A DNA stretch of 64,000 nt from Christiangramia sediminis (lineage in GTDB: Bacteria; Bacteroidota; Bacteroidia; Flavobacteriales; Flavobacteriaceae), in contig NZ_JAJBZG010000001.1 in NCBI RefSeq assembly GCF_020552705.1, positions 310,001-374,000 on the forward strand, in the 5' to 3' direction. The stretch's first letter is position 1; each line of letters starts with the position of its first letter. The position numbers and the translations under genes were made by a program. Positions 16,315 to 24,651 of this stretch are shown one piece after another. A model generated the notes under the pieces. That model searched no databases. It saw nothing but the letters and a program-made list of their open reading frames with translations, and was not told where the DNA came from.

Positions 16315-17307
16315 CTATGAACCGGATTCTTTTAATTCAGATTTAGGGGTGTGATTTAATGATAATAGTATAGATCCTGCCAGTACTACAGCAATGAACA
16401 CAAGGGATATCCAGATAGGAATCTCCCATTTTTCACTGATTAGGAATTTTATACCCACAAAGGCCAGTATAATCCCCAGCCCTTCATTAAGAAAGACAAA
16501 ACGGTCTTTCATATCTGCCAGAAGAAAATATAAGGCTCTAAGGCCGAGAATGGCAAAAGCATTGGAACTTATAATAATAAATTTATCGCGGGTTACTGCA
16601 AGAATTGCCGGGATAGAATCAAGAGCGAAAATAATATCGGTTAATTCTATTATTATTAATACTACAAAAAGGGGGGTAGCTATACGTTTTCCATTTTCTC
16701 TAACAAAAAAATTGTCCTTTCTATAGCCTTTAGTTTGTCGGATCACTTTATTTACCCATTTGAAAATCCGGTTATTTTCAGGATGAGTATCGGAGATATC
16801 ACTTTGAAATATTTTATAAGCCGTGAATAAAAGAAAGGCGCCAAAAACGTAAATGATCCAGTGAACACTTTCAATGAGAGCAATTCCTCCTAATATAAAA
16901 GCAACTCTTAAAACAAGTGCGCCAAAGATTCCCCAGAACAATACTTTATGCTGATATTCTTTCGGAACCTTAAAATAGGTAAAAAGAACAGCCCATAAAA
17001 AGACATTATCCATAGATAATGATTTTTCAATAAGATAGCCGGTGATGTATTCACCCGCGGCGGCTGCTCCCTGCCACCAGGCAATGACTCCGGTGAAGGC
17101 AATCCCCAGACTTATCCAGCCGGCGCTATACCATGCCGCTTCTCTTGTATTGATTTGATGAGGTTTTCTCATTACTACTTTTAAGTCTACAATCAAAAGG
17201 ACTAAGATAAAAGCAGCAAAAGATATCCATATCCAGTTATCTATCTCTACATTAGCTGTTGATGGTTGTGCTTGAATTAGAAGACTTGAAAAATTCAGGA
17301 TCTGCAT
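16315..17307 (-). CDS. TerC/Alx family integral membrane protein
   Basis: 330 residues with about nine membrane segments. TerC/Alx signatures: 'WIWISFAAFILVLLIVDLKV' at the start, 'ITGYLIEKSLSMDNVFLWAV' (about 88-107) with the conserved acidic residues in the membrane, and the repeat 'VVLIIIELTDIIFALDSIPAI' (about 210-230). The family is linked to tellurite resistance and, for Alx and YkoY-like members, to manganese export. Which metal it handles here is not known. It lies between a DUF4468-like gene and tRNA-Met. Confidence 0.94.
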   Translation of the reverse strand: MQILNFSSLLIQAQPSTANVEIDNWIWISFAAFILVLLIVDLKVVMRKPHQINTREAAWYSAGWISLGIAFTGVIAWWQGAAAAGEYITGYLIEKSLSMDNVFLWAVLFTYFKVPKEYQHKVLFWGIFGALVLRVAFILGGIALIESVHWIIYVFGAFLLFTAYKIFQSDISDTHPENNRIFKWVNKVIRQTKGYRKDNFFVRENGKRIATPLFVVLIIIELTDIIFALDSIPAILAVTRDKFIIISSNAFAILGLRALYFLLADMKDRFVFLNEGLGIILAFVGIKFLISEKWEIPIWISLVFIAVVLAGSILLSLNHTPKSELKESGS

Positions 17308-17413
17308 GGGGACAATACATTTTGGTCAAATAAAAGTTATTTATGACAAAACTCCCCTGACTTTAAAATAAATATAACAGCTAAAATGAAAGTTTAAGAA
17401 GAGTTTTAAACTA

Positions 17414-17443
17414 AAAAATCCCTTCAGATTTGAAGGGATTTTT
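17414..17443 (-). terminator. Terminator of tRNA-Met
   Basis: Perfect 13-bp stem aaaaatcccttca (17414-17426) and tgaagggattttt (17431-17443) with a 4-nt loop, five bases after the tRNA 3' end on the minus strand and followed by a T-tract. Confidence 0.88.
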
Positions 17444-17448
17444 GATAG

Positions 17449-17522
17449 TAGCGAGACCGAGATTTGAACTCGGGACCTCCGGGTTATGAATCCGACGCTC
17501 TAACCAACTGAGCTACCTCGCC
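17449..17522 (-). tRNA. tRNA-Met (CAU)
   Basis: 74 nt on the minus strand from G1 (17522) to discriminator A73 (17449). The cloverleaf is complete: acceptor GGCGAGG with TCTCGCT (G-U at pairs 1-72 and 7-66), D stem GCTC/GAGC, anticodon loop TTCATAA with CAU, T stem CCGGG/CTCGG with loop TTCAAAT. The 3' CCA is not encoded. The first pair is G-U rather than the C-A mismatch of initiator tRNA and the anticodon stem lacks three G-C pairs, so it is read as elongator tRNA-Met; a tRNA-Ile2 (lysidine) reading is less likely. Confidence 0.95.
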
Positions 17523-17598
17523 ATAGCATTTTTTCTATTTTCGAATTCCGCTAAACCCTTTGTGATAAAAGGCTTCACAGGATTTCCCAATGCGGGTG

Positions 17599-17629
17599 CA
17601 AATATAAAAACAATTTGTATTGGCACAAA
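17599..17629 (-). promoter_or_regulatory. Promoter of tRNA-Met
   Basis: On the minus strand TTTG (17629-17626), a 19-nt spacer and TATATTTG (17606-17599), followed by CACCC. Both boxes and the spacing are ideal. The precursor would carry a 5' leader of about 70 nt. Confidence 0.82.
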
Positions 17630-17711
17630 CTTTATTTTCTAAAATATTTATTTTGATTTCTTTTTATCTTTCTAATTAATATCTATATTGCCCGAAACTA
17701 ATTAATCAAGA

Positions 17712-18098
17712 ATGGAAGAAAAGATAAAATACGAAATGGAGTTTCCTATTCAAGCTTCTCCTTCATTACTATACCAATATATTTCAACTCCCTCAGGTTT
17801 AAGTGAGTGGTATGCCGATAATGTGAATTCCCGTGGGGAATTTTTTACTTTTATATGGGAAGGTAGTGAGGAAAAAGCTAAGCTTGTTAGCAAAAAAAGT
17901 GACGAGCGCATTAAATTCAAATGGCTTGATGATGAAGACACTCCTTATTTTTTCGAATTACGCATACAAGTAGATGATATCACTAAGGACGTATCCCTAA
18001 TGATCACCGATTTCGCCGAAGATGATGAAGTAGATGAAGGGAAGATGCTTTGGGATAATATGGTTTCAGATCTTAAACAGATTCTAGGATCAGCCTAG
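17712..18098 (+). CDS. START-like (SRPBCC fold) domain protein
   Basis: 128 residues. The pattern 'EFPIQASPSLLYQYISTPSG' followed by 'LSEWYADNVNSRG', 'FTFIWEGSEEKAKLV' and the C-terminal helix 'MLWDNMVSDLKQIL' is that of the START-like SRPBCC family conserved in Bacteroidota. The fold has a hydrophobic cavity, but the ligand is unknown. It is a small soluble acidic protein with no signal peptide. A hairpin with seven T lies 27 bp downstream, directly before the next start codon. Confidence 0.88.
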   Translation: MEEKIKYEMEFPIQASPSLLYQYISTPSGLSEWYADNVNSRGEFFTFIWEGSEEKAKLVSKKSDERIKFKWLDDEDTPYFFELRIQVDDITKDVSLMITDFAEDDEVDEGKMLWDNMVSDLKQILGSA

Positions 18099-18116
18099 AT
18101 TTCATATTATAAATAG

Positions 18117-18124
18117 TAACTTTG
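18117..18124 (+). promoter_or_regulatory. -7 element just upstream of the aminotransferase
   Basis: TAACTTTG, an exact TAnnTTTG match, touching the terminator hairpin that starts at 18125. No good -33 box is seen. Confidence 0.5.
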
Positions 18125-18149
18125 CCCCGTTTTTAAACGGGGTTTTTTT
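18125..18149 (+). terminator. Terminator hairpin adjoining the aminotransferase start codon
   Basis: Stem ccccgttt (18125-18132) and aaacgggg (18135-18142), then seven T (18143-18149) that end at the ATG at 18150. It fits termination of the START-like gene. Confidence 0.75.
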
Positions 18150-18995
18150 ATGATCAATCTAGACGGAAAATTAGTTAAGAAAGAAAATGCAAAACTATCG
18201 GTTTCTAATCGTGGTTTCGCCTATGGAGATTCAGTATTCGAGACAATTCGTGTAATTAGCGGGAAAATAATGTTCTGGGAAGATCATTATTTCAGGTTAA
18301 TGGCCTCTATGAGAATAATGCGAATGGAGATCCCATCCAGTTTCTCTCCTGAGTTTTTAGAGGACGAAATCAAGGATATTATTGAAGCAAATGACCTTTC
18401 AACTTCACCTGCCAGAATAAAATTTGCCGTTTACAGGCGACAGGGTGGTTATTATACTCCCGCCACCAGAGAAATCGGCTATGTAATTAGCGCCGAAAAG
18501 ATGGAAAATTCATTCTATCTTTTTAACGATGAGCCGTATGAGATTGAGCTTTTTAAAGATCATTATGTAACCAGCGGACTACTTTCAACTATAAAATCAA
18601 ATAATCGCGCAGTAAATGTTCTTGGGAGTATTTATGCCAGTGAGAATGGATATGATAATTGTTTACTCCTAAATGAAAAGAAGAGTGTAGTGGAAGCTCT
18701 TAACGGAAATCTTTTCCTGGTTAAGGGAACTACTATCAAAACGCCTCCAATTAGTGATGGAGTACTTAATGGAATCATTAGAAAGCAGCTTATCAATATC
18801 CTGAAAAAAACTGAGGAGTATACTTTAGAAGAAACTTCTATTTCCCCATTTGAGCTTCAAAAAGCAGACGAATTATTCATTACCAACGTAGCTAAAGGAA
18901 TTCAGCCGGTAAGCAAATATCGAAAAAAGGAGTATGCTCATAAAGTTTCAAAGGAACTTTTGAGTAAACTTAATGTAAAAGGAAGATTGGGTTAA
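18150..18995 (+). CDS. Class IV PLP-dependent aminotransferase
   Basis: 281 residues, full length for fold-type IV aminotransferases (branched-chain aminotransferase, D-amino acid aminotransferase and aminodeoxychorismate lyase). The start 'NRGFAYGDSVFETIRVISGK' (about 20-40) is diagnostic, the PLP lysine lies in 'STIKSNNRAVNVLGS' (about 152), and 'ADELFITNVAKGIQPV' binds the cofactor phosphate. PabC-like or BCAT-like activity cannot be told apart by eye, so no symbol is given. The gene overlaps the 3' end of yqgE by four bases on the other strand. Confidence 0.92.
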   Translation: MINLDGKLVKKENAKLSVSNRGFAYGDSVFETIRVISGKIMFWEDHYFRLMASMRIMRMEIPSSFSPEFLEDEIKDIIEANDLSTSPARIKFAVYRRQGGYYTPATREIGYVISAEKMENSFYLFNDEPYEIELFKDHYVTSGLLSTIKSNNRAVNVLGSIYASENGYDNCLLLNEKKSVVEALNGNLFLVKGTTIKTPPISDGVLNGIIRKQLINILKKTEEYTLEETSISPFELQKADELFITNVAKGIQPVSKYRKKEYAHKVSKELLSKLNVKGRLG

Positions 18996-19552
18996 TTGTA
19001 AGTGGGATTTTCAGGTGAGTTAGACCAGAGCATATATTCGCCACCCAGTTCCAGCATTTTGTCTTTCCAGAAAGAATTGTAGGGTTTTTCAAGCAAATCT
19101 TTGTTGTCTTCGTTTACGGTGATCACCCAGGAACGAGAATGTAATTCTTCTTCTAGCTGGTCTGCATCCCAACCGGAATAACCTAAAAAGAACTTGATCT
19201 GTGTGTCATCTATCAATTCCTTTGCAATAAGATCCATGACAGCTTCAAAGTTGCCACCCCAGTAAATTCCATGTGCTATTTCAATACTGTCTGGAATAAG
19301 ATCAGGGATCTTGTGAATGAAGTACAAATTGTCCTGTTCTACGGGCCCACCGTTATAAACCTTAAAATCACCCTTTACATCAGGGATAAGGTCTTTAAGG
19401 GTAAAATCTAGAATTTTGTTCAAAATAAATCCAACAGATCCATTATCTGAATGGTCAGCAAGGAGGACAACAGAACGATTAAAGGATACATCTCCAATAA
19501 TTGATGGTTCTGCGACCAAGAGATGCCCTTTGGTTGGTTTTAACGCGATCAT
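18992..19552 (-). CDS. YqgE/AlgH family protein
   Basis: 186 residues. The family markers are 'KGHLLVAEPSIIGDVSFNRS' at the N-terminus, 'VGFILNKILDFTLKDLI', 'VYNGGPVEQDNLYFIHKIPD' and 'FFLGYSGWDADQLEEEL'. YqgE/AlgH is a compact soluble protein of unknown biochemical role; the name AlgH comes from alginate regulation in Pseudomonas. The stop codon overlaps the convergent aminotransferase. HU is the next gene upstream on the same strand, but a terminator separates them. Confidence 0.95.
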   Translation of the reverse strand: MIALKPTKGHLLVAEPSIIGDVSFNRSVVLLADHSDNGSVGFILNKILDFTLKDLIPDVKGDFKVYNGGPVEQDNLYFIHKIPDLIPDSIEIAHGIYWGGNFEAVMDLIAKELIDDTQIKFFLGYSGWDADQLEEELHSRSWVITVNEDNKDLLEKPYNSFWKDKMLELGGEYMLWSNSPENPTYN

Positions 19553-19626
19553 TATAGCAGTCTTTATATCTAAACTAATTATTTAATACAATAAATGCAA
19601 TTCAAATCTTAATTTTTTGTATAAAA

Positions 19627-19650
19627 AAAGCCTTCCCACAGGAAGGCTTT
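19627..19650 (-). terminator. Terminator of the HU gene
   Basis: Perfect 10-bp stem aaagccttcc (19627-19636) and ggaaggcttt (19641-19650) with a 4-nt loop; on the minus strand it is followed by seven T. Confidence 0.88.
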
Positions 19651-19672
19651 AAATCTTTACTAATACAAATTA

Positions 19673-19945
19673 TTAGTTCACAGCTTTTTGTAAATCTGCT
19701 CCGGCCTTAAATTTCACTACGTTTTTAGCAGCAATTTTAATAGTTTTTCCGGTTTGTGGGTTTCTTCCTTCACGAGCAGCTCTTTTAGATACAGACCAAG
19801 ATCCGAATCCTACTAATGATACTCTATCTCCTTTTTTAAGGGACTTTTCTACGTTTTCAAGGAAAGACTCTAATGCTTTTTTCGCTGCTGCTTTAGAAAT
19901 TCCAGCGTTTTCAGCCATTGCATCGATTAAATCTGTTTTGTTCAT
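19673..19945 (-). CDS. HU family DNA-binding protein
   Basis: 90 residues, the standard HU length. It binds and bends DNA as a dimer in the nucleoid. Signatures: '[20 protein letters not shown]' at the start, '[20 protein letters not shown]' in the middle (about 42-61) and the arm '[20 protein letters not shown]', with the DNA-intercalating Pro at 'RNPQTG'. It is a single gene with an ideal promoter and a terminator, consistent with high expression. Confidence 0.97.
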   Translation of the reverse strand: MNKTDLIDAMAENAGISKAAAKKALESFLENVEKSLKKGDRVSLVGFGSWSVSKRAAREGRNPQTGKTIKIAAKNVVKFKAGADLQKAVN

Positions 19946-19996
19946 AATTTGAATTTTAAATTAATTGTTGGTTAAACATTCTGTTAAACTGGTATA

Positions 19997-20027
19997 CAAA
20001 TTTATACGGATTTCTTGTTCATGCAAG
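19997..20027 (-). promoter_or_regulatory. Promoter of the HU gene
   Basis: On the minus strand CTTG (20027-20024), a 19-nt spacer and TAAATTTG (20004-19997), about 50 bp before the HU start. Confidence 0.75.
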
Positions 20028-20130
20028 TAATGACAAGGGAAAAGCCCGTATTTGTTAATAACTTGGTTGTATTGTTAATAAAGATAATTGTTTTTTATTA
20101 AAATGCAACAAATTCAGTGTTAATAAGGCT

Positions 20131-21078
20131 TTAGCGCATTTTGGCTTCCGGAGCAAAATTAAAACCATTTAAAAGTGCTTTGGAGAGCATTTTTCTTTTC
20201 CCCGGTAACTGTATTTCATTTATTAAAATATAGCCATTTGTGGCAGCAACTTTTATCTTATTCTCATTAATGGTAATAGTACCATTGGGCAGATGATGCT
20301 CCTGTTGTATTTTTTCAATATCATAGATCTTTACCTTTTGTTCTTCTGTAGAATTTTCCAGATAGCACCATGCACCCGGATAAGGATTAAGTCCTCTAAT
20401 TAAATTATAAATCCTTTCTACCGGGGCATTCCAGTCGATCTTCGTATTGTCTTTATCAAGTTTTGGGGCGTCCTTTAATGCATCAGAGTCCAGTTGTTTT
20501 TCAGTCCTAACCTTATTGTCTGCAATAACCTGAAGTGTTTTAACCACCAGGTTCGATCCCATATCCATTAATCTATCATGAAGAGATTCTACATTCTCTG
20601 TCTCATTAATTTTTATTTCTTTCTGAAGGATCATCTCACCGGTATCTATTTTCTCATCCAGGAAAAAAGTGGAAACACCGGTTTTTACTTCTCCGTTAAT
20701 AATAGCCCAGTTAATAGGGGCAGCTCCGCGATACTGAGGCAGGAGGGAAGCATGCAGGTTAAAGGTCCCATATTCGGGAAGACTCCATACAGACTTTGGA
20801 AGCATTCTAAAAGCAACAACTACCTGAACGTTGGGTTCTAGAGCCTGAAGTTCATTTTGAAACTCTTCAGATTTTAAATTTGTGGGCTGCAATACATTTA
20901 GATTTTTGGAAAGCGCATAGCTTTTTACGGCACTTTCTTTAAGTTTTCTACCCCTTCCCGCAGGTTTATCTGGTGCAGTAATTACGCCCACCACATTATA
21001 ACCGGCATCAAGGATAGCTTCCAGACTTTTTACAGCAAACTCGGGAGTTCCCATAAAAACAATTCTAAGGTCTCTCAT
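20131..21078 (-). CDS. fmt: Methionyl-tRNA formyltransferase
   Basis: 315 residues. It formylates initiator Met-tRNA using 10-formyl-tetrahydrofolate. The N-terminal domain has 'RIVFMGTPEFAVKSLEAIL' and the active site 'NLHASLLPQYRGAAPINWAI' with catalytic His109; 'DTGEMI' (about 146-151) completes the site. The C-terminal tRNA-binding domain begins near residue 205. The start overlaps the recQ stop by four bases (ATGA type), so the two are translationally coupled in an AAA ATPase-recQ-fmt operon. Confidence 0.97.
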   Translation of the reverse strand: MRDLRIVFMGTPEFAVKSLEAILDAGYNVVGVITAPDKPAGRGRKLKESAVKSYALSKNLNVLQPTNLKSEEFQNELQALEPNVQVVVAFRMLPKSVWSLPEYGTFNLHASLLPQYRGAAPINWAIINGEVKTGVSTFFLDEKIDTGEMILQKEIKINETENVESLHDRLMDMGSNLVVKTLQVIADNKVRTEKQLDSDALKDAPKLDKDNTKIDWNAPVERIYNLIRGLNPYPGAWCYLENSTEEQKVKIYDIEKIQQEHHLPNGTITINENKIKVAATNGYILINEIQLPGKRKMLSKALLNGFNFAPEAKMR

Positions 21079-22976
21079 TTATTCAATATTTTATACTTGT
21101 TATTTTCTGTACGATCTAATACTCCCTTTTCACAGAGAAGTCCTAATACTTTTATTATTGATCCTTCTGAATATTTCAGATGGGCTACGATCTCTCTTGA
21201 ATTCTTTGGACCATTTTTTAGAAATCTCAGGATTCCTAAATAAATCTCGTTCATATCATCCCTGGATAATTTTTTGTTCACTCTATTACAAACCGAACAT
21301 TTCCCGCAAGGCTCAGGATCTTTCTCTCCAAAATATTTTAATAGCTGAACCTGCCTGCAAACCTGGTCATTTTCTACAAAATCTAAGACTGCCATAATTT
21401 TAGCTTTTTTCGTATTGTTATACTCCCTGATAAAAGCTGAAACAGGATTTATAGTAGCATCATCTTCTCTCGGAAGCAAATAAACAATACTGGCATCGTG
21501 CTTTGAAAGCTGAAATTCTATGATCTCTTTTTCATCTAATTCTTCAAAAATTTTCACACATTCCTTTTCTGAAATATTTGATTTCTCACTGACCGAAGCT
21601 AAATTAAAAGGGATCAAATTCTCAAAAACACCCCCATAATTTCTTAAGATGGTTTTAATAATATTCGCGTAGCGTGGATTTTCATCCAGATAATTGTCCA
21701 GGTGGTTTCCTGAAAGTAGGATCCTTATTTCCGTTTTCTTCTGATAATTTTGCGATAATCTTAGAATACTACACCTGTCCAGTAATTGTAGGGCGTTAAA
21801 TGTCTTATGCGAATTGAATTTATATTGATTGCAAAAACTTGCAAAATTGAAATCATATTCAGTATTCTCACCTTCTCCAAAGGCTATTCTAAAATATGCA
21901 TTCAACTTGCGGTATACCAGTTTTACATCCTCTACAGAAGCAAGATTGTTCAGGAACTGATTTTTTAGAACAGGGACATCCCCGGCATTAGTTAGAATAA
22001 TGGCCTTAGCAGGTTTGGAATCTCTTCCTGCTCTTCCGGCTTCCTGAAAATAACTTTCCATACTTTCCGGAAGGTCTATATGGATAACAGTTCTCACGTC
22101 GGGTTTGTCAATTCCCATCCCAAAGGCAGTAGTAGCCACCATTACGCTGGTCTTATTTGTTAGCCATTGTTCAAATTTCTTAGATTTATCTTCTTTCTTC
22201 ATACCGCCATGGTAGGCAGCGGCCGTAATTCCATTTTTATTTAAGAATTCGCTGATCTCCTGGGTGGCATTTCTACTTCTAACATAAATTATTGCCGATT
22301 CATTATTTAGAATTTGCGTCAAACGAAAATATTTATCCTCCGTTTTAATTACATCATACTGCAGGTTAGATCTTTCAAAAGATTTTTGATGAATTTCAGG
22401 TTCTTCGAGGTTTAACTGTTCGCAGATGTCTTTTACAACTTCTTTGGTGGCGGTGGCGGTAAAAGCCGCGATCCTTACATCCGGTAATAAATCCCTTATT
22501 TCAGCAATGTTCCGGTAAGCAGGTCTAAAGTCATGTCCCCACTGCGAAATACAGTGAGCTTCGTCTACAGCGATCAGGTTGATATTCATCTGCTTTAGTC
22601 GCTCACGCACCAGTTCCTGTTGCAATCGTTCCGGAGAGAGATAAAGAAATTTATAGTTTCCGAAGATGCAGTTATCAAGATTTCTATCCAGATCGGCATA
22701 GGAGATACCTCCCGTAATGGCCATGGCTTTGATATTCTTCCGCTGAAGGGAATTTACCTGGTCTTCCATTAAAGAGATCAAAGGAGAAACCACCACACAA
22801 ATTCCTTCCTGCATCAGAGTAGGAACCTGGAAACAAATAGATTTTCCTCCCCCGGTAGGAAATAGGGTGAGTGTATCCTTTCCTTTCAGAATAGATGCTA
22901 TGACTTCCAATTGTTGAGCTCTGAACTCACGGAAGCCCCAGTATTTTTCTAATATTTTTAAAGCTTCCTCTTGCAA
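21075..22976 (-). CDS. recQ: ATP-dependent DNA helicase RecQ
   Basis: 633 residues. 3'-5' DNA helicase for recombination and fork repair. Motifs: 'FRAQQLEVI' (motif 0), Walker A 'PTGGGKSICFQVP' (40-52), 'DEAH' (138-141) followed by the aromatic-rich loop 'CISQWGHDFRPAY', 'AFTATAT', and 'QEAGRAGRD'. A four-Cys zinc site (CRQVQLLKYFG...CGKCSVC) and a winged-helix region follow. No HRDC domain is obvious; the C-terminus instead is a short winged-helix-like segment. It lies six bases after the AAA ATPase gene and overlaps fmt. Confidence 0.95.
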   Translation of the reverse strand: MQEEALKILEKYWGFREFRAQQLEVIASILKGKDTLTLFPTGGGKSICFQVPTLMQEGICVVVSPLISLMEDQVNSLQRKNIKAMAITGGISYADLDRNLDNCIFGNYKFLYLSPERLQQELVRERLKQMNINLIAVDEAHCISQWGHDFRPAYRNIAEIRDLLPDVRIAAFTATATKEVVKDICEQLNLEEPEIHQKSFERSNLQYDVIKTEDKYFRLTQILNNESAIIYVRSRNATQEISEFLNKNGITAAAYHGGMKKEDKSKKFEQWLTNKTSVMVATTAFGMGIDKPDVRTVIHIDLPESMESYFQEAGRAGRDSKPAKAIILTNAGDVPVLKNQFLNNLASVEDVKLVYRKLNAYFRIAFGEGENTEYDFNFASFCNQYKFNSHKTFNALQLLDRCSILRLSQNYQKKTEIRILLSGNHLDNYLDENPRYANIIKTILRNYGGVFENLIPFNLASVSEKSNISEKECVKIFEELDEKEIIEFQLSKHDASIVYLLPREDDATINPVSAFIREYNNTKKAKIMAVLDFVENDQVCRQVQLLKYFGEKDPEPCGKCSVCNRVNKKLSRDDMNEIYLGILRFLKNGPKNSREIVAHLKYSEGSIIKVLGLLCEKGVLDRTENNKYKILNK

Positions 22977-22982
22977 ATTTGC

Positions 22983-23516
22983 TTAAATCTTATCTAAAAT
23001 GAAATTAGTACGCTCTTCCACAGTCAGTTTAGGAACTTCAATCGGGTTGTAGCCATACCTTTTATACGTAGAATAAAGATAAGACGAAATTTTTAAGGCT
23101 TCTTCATAAGTCTCATAACGCTCGTTATCGCTTTGGTAAATATCTTTCCAGGGAGGAAGTATAAAGATCTGGTCATAGCGGTTATTTTCGCATGTTTTAT
23201 TGAAAACCTCCGGATAGTCAGTTTTAAAATAGTCCATATAGGCTACTACATCGGGTAAACCGCGATCTAAAAAAATATGATCAGATGCCGCTTCTGAAGC
23301 CTCTGCAAACTGATTCAATCTGCCTTCAAGCAACATTTCGCTAAATAACAGGGGTTTCGTCAGAAATAACTGGTCTATTCCTTCTTTCTGAGCTTCAAGT
23401 GTAACCTGCCGGGATATCTCATGAAGGCAAATTTCACCTTGCTCTTCGAGTTTATGGACGATGGATGATTTTCCGGTTCCCGGGCCACCGGTAATAACAA
23501 TCTTTTTATTTTTCAC
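22983..23516 (-). CDS. Small AAA_28-type ATPase (NadR-kinase-like P-loop protein)
   Basis: 177 residues. The P-loop 'ITGGPGTGKSSIVHKLEEQG' (residues 8-27) is followed by 'HEISRQVTLEAQKEGIDQLF' and 'IFLDRGLPDVVAYMDYF', the usual pattern of AAA_28 proteins related to the kinase domain of NadR. A nucleoside or nucleotide kinase role is possible but not shown. It is the first gene of the operon with recQ and fmt, which may only reflect shared transcription. Confidence 0.87.
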   Translation of the reverse strand: MKNKKIVITGGPGTGKSSIVHKLEEQGEICLHEISRQVTLEAQKEGIDQLFLTKPLLFSEMLLEGRLNQFAEASEAASDHIFLDRGLPDVVAYMDYFKTDYPEVFNKTCENNRYDQIFILPPWKDIYQSDNERYETYEEALKISSYLYSTYKRYGYNPIEVPKLTVEERTNFILDKI

Positions 23517-23567
23517 CCCGCAAATTTCGACATTTGGATTTGATTATAAAAATGGGATGATTCCTTG

Positions 23568-23575
23568 TATCTTTG
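23568..23575 (+). promoter_or_regulatory. -7 element of the DUF493 gene
   Basis: TATCTTTG followed by CACCG, 24 bp before the start codon; an AAGGAG ribosome-binding-like sequence lies at 23586-23591. The spacing to upstream TTTG sequences is longer than usual. Confidence 0.55.
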
Positions 23576-23598
23576 CACCGAACCGAAGGAGAAAAACT

Positions 23599-23892
23599 AT
23601 GAGTGAATCAAGGAACCCCGAAGAATTTTATGCAAAACTTAAGAAGCAGCTTCAGGATACGGCTATGTGGCCGGCAGAATATCTTTATAAATTTATCGTT
23701 CCTACTAAAGGAGATAAAGTTAACCAGGTAGAATCTATTTTTAATGATATGGGAGCAGTGATAGAAACCAAAAAATCCAAAAAAGGTACCTATACCAGTG
23801 TTTCCATAAATGTTAGGATGAAAAACCCTGACGCGGTTATTGAAAAATATATGGAAGTAGCTGAAAAAGTAGAAGGAGTGATATCTCTTTAA
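23599..23892 (+). CDS. DUF493 family protein (YbeD-like)
   Basis: 97 residues from ATG 23599 (MSESRNPEEFYAKLKKQLQD). An open frame extends upstream to 23461, but that part lies inside the divergent ATPase gene and upstream of the promoter, so 23599 is chosen; an AAGGAG sits eight bases before it. The small ACT-like alpha/beta fold is marked by 'WPAEYLYKFIVPTKGDKVNQ' and 'KKGTYTSVSINVRMKNPDAV'. DUF493/YbeD proteins are predicted ligand-binding regulators of unknown role. Confidence 0.92.
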   Translation: MSESRNPEEFYAKLKKQLQDTAMWPAEYLYKFIVPTKGDKVNQVESIFNDMGAVIETKKSKKGTYTSVSINVRMKNPDAVIEKYMEVAEKVEGVISL

Positions 23893-23994
23893 ACCTGAAT
23901 ATAAAAGAATCTTTTTGTTGTGCTTCTTTAGTAATATTTAGTATTTTGCAGGCAGGAGTAAACTTCAATAAAATTACCTAATTAAACTTCAATT

Positions 23995-24636
23995 TTGACA
24001 AACGCATTAGAATATAACTCTGAAAGGAGTAAACTGATAATTCCCGAATATGGAAGACATCTTCAAAAAATGGTGGAGCACACCGTTAATATTGAGGATG
24101 ATCAGGAAAGAAATAAGGTTGCCAATTCAATTATAGCAGTAATGGGGAATATGAATCCTCATTTGCGTGATGTGCCAGATTTTCAACATAAACTTTGGGA
24201 TCAGTTATTTATTATAAGTGATTTTAAACTGAATGTAGAGTCACCTTTTCCAAAGCCAACTCGCGAAATGCTTGCCGAGCGACCTGAGATGCTTGAATAT
24301 CCTGAGAATAATCCCAAGTACAGGTTCTACGGAAATAACATCAAGCGCATGATAGATGCGGCTAAAGATTATGAAGAGGGGGATTTTAAAGAAGCCCTGG
24401 TTCTTACCATCGCCAATCACATGAAGAAATCTTATCTCAACTGGAACCGGGATTCAGTAGACGATGAAGTGATCTTTAATCATCTTAATGAACTTAGTAA
24501 CGGTAAAATAAGTCTTAAGAATATTGATGAAGATTTAAGTCGTGCTTCAGACCTGGTTCGAGATGCAGGTAAAAAGAAATATACCAAGAGTAGCAATAAA
24601 AAAACCGGCCGAAAAGGAGGCCGCAAACGCCACTAA
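23995..24636 (+). CDS. DUF4290 domain protein
   Basis: 213 residues, read from a TTG start at 23995. The next ATG is well inside the conserved region 'LEYNSERSKLIIPEYGRHLQ', so TTG is the only start that keeps the family N-terminus. The domain is helical, with 'NPHLRDVPDFQHKLWDQLFI' and 'NHMKKSYLNWNRDSVDDEVI' as conserved stretches. The last 20 residues are strongly basic (KKTGRKGGRKRH), which suggests nucleic-acid contact. Its function is unknown. It is followed 15 bp later by murA, so it is likely in one operon with it. Confidence 0.88.
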   Translation: MTNALEYNSERSKLIIPEYGRHLQKMVEHTVNIEDDQERNKVANSIIAVMGNMNPHLRDVPDFQHKLWDQLFIISDFKLNVESPFPKPTREMLAERPEMLEYPENNPKYRFYGNNIKRMIDAAKDYEEGDFKEALVLTIANHMKKSYLNWNRDSVDDEVIFNHLNELSNGKISLKNIDEDLSRASDLVRDAGKKKYTKSSNKKTGRKGGRKRH

Positions 24637-24651
24637 ACTCAACAACTTTTA

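Noticed and set aside
17449-17522. Reading of the CAU tRNA as initiator tRNA
   Set aside because: The first pair is G-U rather than a C-A mismatch, and the anticodon stem does not have three consecutive G-C pairs.
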